Shown: positions 60,617-64,000 of the stretch, one piece after another
How positions within the stretch are numbered: the stretch's first letter is position 1
Layout: the number at the start of each line of letters is the position of its first letter
Origin: UBA7672 sp963738625
Lineage (GTDB): Bacteria; Pseudomonadota; Alphaproteobacteria; Caulobacterales; Hyphomonadaceae
Direction of reading: 5' to 3'
Length of the DNA: 64,000 bases
Assembly: GCA_963738625.1 (NCBI GenBank)
Contig: CAVTXH010000003.1
Coordinates: forward strand, 186,001 to 250,000
Translations under genes and position numbers: made by a program
The notes under the pieces: model-generated
What the model was told of the DNA's origin: nothing
The model's database searches: none
The model's input: only the letters and a program-made list of their open reading frames with translations

Positions 60617-61783
60617 ATGAATTCGCCCGCCCGCACCCTGAGCGGCGCGGATGGGCTGAAACGCCTGTCCGTCGCCTCGCCCGCAAAGCCCTTCCGGCTG
60701 GACAGCGGACGCACGCTCGACCAAGTCGAAATCGCCTATGAAACCTGGGGGGAACTGAGCCCGGCCAGGGACAACGTCGTGGTCGTCTGCCACGCCCTGA
60801 CGGGCGACCAGTTCGCGGCCAGCCCCAACCCCGTGACCAAGCGGCCGGCCTGGTGGCCGCTGATCGTCGGGCCGGGCCTGCCCGTCGACACCAACCGCTT
60901 CTTCGTCATCTGCTCCAACGTGCTGGGCGGCTGCATGGGCTCCACTGGCCCGGCCAGTCAGAAGCCGGACGGGACCTATTGGGGCACCGATTTCCCGCTG
61001 ATCACCATCGCCGACATGGTGCGAGCCCAAATCGCCCTGCTCGACGAACTCGGCATCCAGGACGTGTTCCTCGCCATCGGCGGCTCGATCGGCGGCATGC
61101 AGGTGCTGGAATGGACGATCCAGGCGCGTGATCGCGTGTTCGCCGCCGTCCCGATCGCTGTGGCGGCGCGGCAGTCGGCGCAGAACATCGGCTTCTACGA
61201 GACCGGCCGGCAAGCGATCATGGCCGACCCCAACTGGCGCAATGGCGCATACCTTGCCGCCGGCGTTCGGCCGGACCGCGGCCTCGCCGTCGCCCGGATG
61301 GCGGCGCATATTACCTACGTCTCGGAAGCATCGCTGAAACGCAAGTTCGACCGGCGTCTCCAGGACCGGCAGGCCAAGACATTCGGCTTCGACGCCGACT
61401 TCCAGATCGAGAGCTATCTGCGCCACCAGGGCCAGGTGTTCGTCGACAGGTTCGACGCCAACTCTTACCTCTACATCACACGGGCGATGGACTACTTCGA
61501 TCTCGCGGGCGAGCATGGCGGGGTGCTGGCCAATGCGTTCAAGGGACTGAAGACCCGCTTCTGCGTCTTCTCGTTCTCCACCGACTGGCATTATCCGCCC
61601 GACGCGAACCGCGACATCGTCCGCGCGCTCAACGCGGCGGGATGTGAGACGTCCTACGTCAACATCGACACCGACAAGGGCCACGACGCCTTCTTTGTCG
61701 AGGAGCCAGAGTTCGAGGCGGGCCTCAAGGGCTTTATCGACGCCGCGGCGCAGGCGCGCGGCATTGGCGGGGGCCGCCGATGA
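60617..61783 (+). CDS. metX: Homoserine O-acetyltransferase
   Basis: 388 residues of the alpha/beta-hydrolase fold. Motifs: 'VVVCHALTGDQFAA', 'ICSNVLGGCMGSTGPAS', the nucleophile elbow 'AIGGSIGGMQVLEW' (Ser157), catalytic Asp in 'FSTDWHYPP' and His in 'DKGHDAFF'. It acylates homoserine in methionine synthesis; acetyl or succinyl preference cannot be settled from sequence alone. It overlaps metW by four bases. The 170 bp upstream contain no riboswitch that I recognise. Confidence 0.94.
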   Translation: MNSPARTLSGADGLKRLSVASPAKPFRLDSGRTLDQVEIAYETWGELSPARDNVVVVCHALTGDQFAASPNPVTKRPAWWPLIVGPGLPVDTNRFFVICSNVLGGCMGSTGPASQKPDGTYWGTDFPLITIADMVRAQIALLDELGIQDVFLAIGGSIGGMQVLEWTIQARDRVFAAVPIAVAARQSAQNIGFYETGRQAIMADPNWRNGAYLAAGVRPDRGLAVARMAAHITYVSEASLKRKFDRRLQDRQAKTFGFDADFQIESYLRHQGQVFVDRFDANSYLYITRAMDYFDLAGEHGGVLANAFKGLKTRFCVFSFSTDWHYPPDANRDIVRALNAAGCETSYVNIDTDKGHDAFFVEEPEFEAGLKGFIDAAAQARGIGGGRR

Positions 61784-62415
61784 AGTCGGGTCCGGGATCG
61801 CACGGCATGCGGCGCGCCGACCACGTCGCCATCGCCCAGTTCATCAAGCCCGGCGAACTTGTGCTCGACGTCGGCTGCGGCGACGGGCAGCTGATGGAGT
61901 TGCTGCAGGCCGAGCGCGGCGCGCGGACGCGCGGGCTGGAGGTCGAACAGGCGGGCGTGAACCGCTGCGTCGCTAAGGGCCTCGCCGTCGTGCAGGGCGA
62001 TGCCGATAACGACCTGCCTGTCTATCCCGATGGCGCGTTCGACGCTGCCATCCTGTCGAAGACTGTGCAGGAGCTGGCGCGGCCGAAATTCGTGCTCGGC
62101 GAACTTTCGCGCATCGCCCGCAAGGTTATCGTGTCGTTCCGAAATTACGGCCACTGGAAGGTGCGCACGGCGCTGCTGACGTCTGGACGCATCCCCTCGC
62201 TCAGCAGCGGCGACACGGGCTGGTGGTCGGACGGGGCACGCCGCCCCTGCACCGCCCGCGACATGGCCGAACTGGCGCAGGAACTGGGCCTCCGCATCAC
62301 TGCCGCAACGGCAGTCAGCGGCTCTCCCGTCGGCGCTAACGCGCTTACTCGGCTGAACTGGACCGCCGAGGAACTGGTTTTCGTTCTGGAGCGCGGGAAG
62401 ACCGAGGCGGAATAG
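61780..62415 (+). CDS. metW: Methionine biosynthesis protein MetW
   Basis: 211 residues. SAM-binding-like region 'HVAIAQFIKPGELVLDVGCGDGQLMELL' and the MetW-specific 'AILSKTVQEL', 'RKVIVSFRNYGHWKVR', 'WWSDGARRPCTARDMAELAQELGLRI'. MetW works with MetX in the acylation step of methionine synthesis. ATG 61780 is inside the metX stop. Confidence 0.94.
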   Translation: MKSGPGSHGMRRADHVAIAQFIKPGELVLDVGCGDGQLMELLQAERGARTRGLEVEQAGVNRCVAKGLAVVQGDADNDLPVYPDGAFDAAILSKTVQELARPKFVLGELSRIARKVIVSFRNYGHWKVRTALLTSGRIPSLSSGDTGWWSDGARRPCTARDMAELAQELGLRITAATAVSGSPVGANALTRLNWTAEELVFVLERGKTEAE

Positions 62416-62484
62416 CGCTCTTGCTGCGCACGGTAGCCTTGCCTACGACCGAAGCAGAAAAGCTGAGGCAGAGCGAGGACCGCC

Positions 62485-63354
62485 ATGACCGACTTCACCA
62501 CATTCACCGTCGAGAACCGCGACGGGATCGCGATCGTCACCTTTTCGCGGCCGGAGAAGATGAACACATTCACCAGTGTCATGATGATCGAGCTGATCTC
62601 GCTGTTCGACCAGACCGACAAGGACGACTCGGTCCGCGCCGTCATCGTCACCGGCTCCGGCCGCGCCTTCTGCGCCGGGGCGGACCTTGGGTCGGGAGGC
62701 GGCACGTTCGACCCTTCCAAGCGCGACATGTCGCGCGAGTTGATCGTGAACGGCGTGCGGCGGGATGGCGGCGGGCGCGTCAGCTTGCGCATCTTCAACA
62801 GCCTCAAGCCGGTGATCGCGGCAGTGAACGGCGCGGCCGTAGGCGTCGGCGCCACCATGCAGCTGCCGATGGATTTCCGAATCGCCTCTACCGAAGCGCG
62901 CTACGGCTTCGTGTTCGCCCGCCGGGGCATCGCGCCGGAAGCCGCCTCGAGCTGGTTCCTGCCGCGCCTGGTCGGCGTGCCGACCGCGCTGGAGTGGATC
63001 TATTCCGGCCGCGTGTTCGGCGCGGACGAGGCGAAGGCCGCCGGCCTCGTCCAGTCGGTGCACAAGCCCGACGACCTCCTGCCTGCGGCGATCGACTTCG
63101 CCCACAGCATCACCGACAAGTCTGCGCCCGTCTCGGTCGCCATCAGCCGCCAGATGGTGTGGCGCATGCTCGGCGCCCCGCACCCTATGGACGCCCACCG
63201 CGCCGACAGCCGCGCCATCAACTCGCGCGGCGCCTCCGCCGACGTGCGCGAAGGCATCTCGTCCTTCATGGAAAAGCGCGATGCGAAGTTCGTGAACAGC
63301 GTCGCCACTGAACTGCCCGAGCTGTTCACCGATCCGGACCCTGAATTCCGGTAG
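62485..63354 (+). CDS. Enoyl-CoA hydratase/isomerase family protein
   Basis: 289 residues, crotonase fold: 'IAIVTFSRPEKMNTFTSVMMIELISLFDQTDKD', 'RAVIVTGSGRAFCAGADLG', 'KPVIAAVNGAAVGVGATMQLPMDFRIASTEARYGFVFARRGIAPEAASSWFLPRLVG' and 'WIYSGRVFGADEAKAAGLV'. Glu in 'RRGIAPEAAS' matches one catalytic Glu of hydratases. Acyl-CoA chain length is unknown. GAGGAC precedes ATG 62485. Confidence 0.9.
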   Translation: MTDFTTFTVENRDGIAIVTFSRPEKMNTFTSVMMIELISLFDQTDKDDSVRAVIVTGSGRAFCAGADLGSGGGTFDPSKRDMSRELIVNGVRRDGGGRVSLRIFNSLKPVIAAVNGAAVGVGATMQLPMDFRIASTEARYGFVFARRGIAPEAASSWFLPRLVGVPTALEWIYSGRVFGADEAKAAGLVQSVHKPDDLLPAAIDFAHSITDKSAPVSVAISRQMVWRMLGAPHPMDAHRADSRAINSRGASADVREGISSFMEKRDAKFVNSVATELPELFTDPDPEFR

Positions 63355-63365
63355 CCGGAACGCAA

Positions 63366-63396
63366 AGGCGGGACGACGCCGGGCGTCGTCCCGCCT
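63366..63396. terminator. Hairpin between convergent genes
   Basis: A perfect 13-bp stem (AGGCGGGACGACG / CGTCGTCCCGCCT, loop CCGGG) lies 11 bp after the enoyl-CoA hydratase stop. There is no T-run, so it may act as an mRNA end stabiliser or weak bidirectional terminator. Confidence 0.6.
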
Positions 63397-63418
63397 CATG
63401 ACGGAAAGGCTGGCCGTC

Positions 63419-63763
63419 TTACGACGAGAGAGCGGCTTCGTTCTTCTCGCCGGTGCGGATGCGCATCACGCCTTCGAGGTCCATCACGAAGATCTTGCCG
63501 TCGCCGATCTTGTTGGTGTTGGCGGCCTGGGTAATGGCGTCGATGATCTTCTCGACAACAGTGTCAGACACGGCCACTTCGATGCGGACCTTCGGCAGCA
63601 GGCGCACCTCGTATTCGGCGCCGCGGTAGACTTCCGTCTTGCCCTGTTGGCGGCCATAGCCGCGGACTTCCGTGACGGTGACGCCCGATGCGCCGGCGGC
63701 GGTCACAGCATCCAGGACGGCGTCGAGGCGGCTGGGTTTGAAAACGGCGGTTATGTATTTCAT
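63419..63763 (-). CDS. P-II family nitrogen regulatory protein
   Basis: 114 residues. The P-II fold is clear: 'MKYITAVFKPSRLDAVLDAV', the T-loop 'GYGRQQGKTEVYRGAEYEVRLLPK' with the uridylylation Tyr51, the B-loop 'TNKIGDGKIFVMDLEGVMRIRTGE'. It senses 2-oxoglutarate and ATP/ADP and controls nitrogen assimilation partners. GlnB and GlnK cannot be told apart here; no amtB or glnA is within the window. An ATGTT-C-AACAT inverted repeat (63847-63857) lies in the AT-rich upstream region. Confidence 0.92.
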   Translation of the reverse strand: MKYITAVFKPSRLDAVLDAVTAAGASGVTVTEVRGYGRQQGKTEVYRGAEYEVRLLPKVRIEVAVSDTVVEKIIDAITQAANTNKIGDGKIFVMDLEGVMRIRTGEKNEAALSS

Positions 63764-63857
63764 GGGAGTTTCCTTTCCGCGATGGCCGCCGGCCCATCTG
63801 GTCGGGCTGTCTGCGGCTTGTTCTACATATATTGCTCTACTTACACATGTTCAACAT

Positions 63858-64000
63858 CTAAACAGGCGGCTTGTCAACCTGTTCTCGTGAAGCGCGTCTT
63901 ACCGGGACTTTCACGACCTTCCGGACCCGGGCCGGTTTGCCGGGCTCGATGTAGAGTCGCTTTATCGCCTCGATCATCAAAACGCCGCCAAATCCGGACC
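63858..64000 (-). CDS. Possible C-terminus of a gene running out of the window
   Basis: A minus-strand frame enters at the window edge and reads '...GFGGVLMIEAIKRLYIEPG', then a basic tail 'KPARVRKVVKVPVRRA' and stops with TAG at 63858-63860. The composition looks coding, but only 46 residues are visible and no family is recognised. Confidence 0.35.
   Translation of the reverse strand, partial: SGFGGVLMIEAIKRLYIEPGKPARVRKVVKVPVRRASREQVDKPPV

Overview
The window is GC-rich chromosomal DNA, densely coded on both strands. Several features point to Alphaproteobacteria, probably Caulobacterales/Hyphomonadaceae-like. These are a GTTC-N7-GTTC LexA box before uvrB, clusters of GANTC (CcrM) sites, a class GN sortase with its single VIT/VWA target, the order tlpA / argH-lptM-lysA-TIGR02302, and a chorismate mutase-hisC-tyrC operon facing metX-metW. 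The genus cannot be named from this sequence. No rRNA, tRNA, CRISPR array, transposase or prophage was recognised.

Layout. 1-2.5 kb: three consecutive YceI genes, the third fused to a cytochrome b561. 2.5-4.4 kb: a Sua5-type threonylcarbamoyl-AMP synthase in DNA crowded with GANTC sites, a 24-residue lysine-rich ORF and a strong terminator. 4.4-17.4 kb: mostly metabolism and envelope genes (SPFH-like protein, FAD oxidase, SDR, DedA, lipoprotein M16 protease, Uma2, aspartate aminotransferase, prolyl oligopeptidase), with a decayed VOC gene and a frameshifted TMEM175-type gene. 17.6-23.5 kb: sortase target, sortase and a second M16 protease. 23.6-27.4 kb: a same-strand group of patatin phospholipase, YjbR protein and a 685-residue protein that joins a nucleotide-cyclase-like domain, cyclic-nucleotide-binding domains and a TIR domain. 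That fusion is the most striking gene here, a possible one-protein Pycsar-like system. 27.6-31.7 kb: DUF1194 VWA protein, GlxA-type regulator facing a frameshifted PfpI gene, HigBA toxin-antitoxin and an ExbD-like lipoprotein. 31.7-37.8 kb: a repeat-rich accessory stretch with at least three palindromic repeat families around a FIST/histidine-kinase operon (NosP/NahK-like), small lipoproteins, a basic-tailed protein and a DUF559 gene bracketed by repeats.

37.8-64 kb is mainly housekeeping. It holds uvrB under a LexA box, twin glycine-zipper lipoproteins, a secreted MORN protein, two tandem secreted paralogues, tlpA, argH-lptM-lysA-TIGR02302, a cobalt-type nitrile hydratase operon, a phosphoribosyltransferase and zinc-ribbon pair, ftsE-ftsX-ydcF-plsC, chorismate mutase-hisC-tyrC, metX-metW, an enoyl-CoA hydratase and a P-II protein.

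Many neighbouring genes overlap by 1-14 bases (argH/lptM, lysA/TIGR02302, the nitrile hydratase genes, ftsE/ftsX, ydcF/plsC, hisC/tyrC, metX/metW, FIST/kinase), which supports operons. Start sites were chosen from ribosome-binding sites, signal peptides and family N-termini. All functional statements rest on reading motifs by eye, without database searches.
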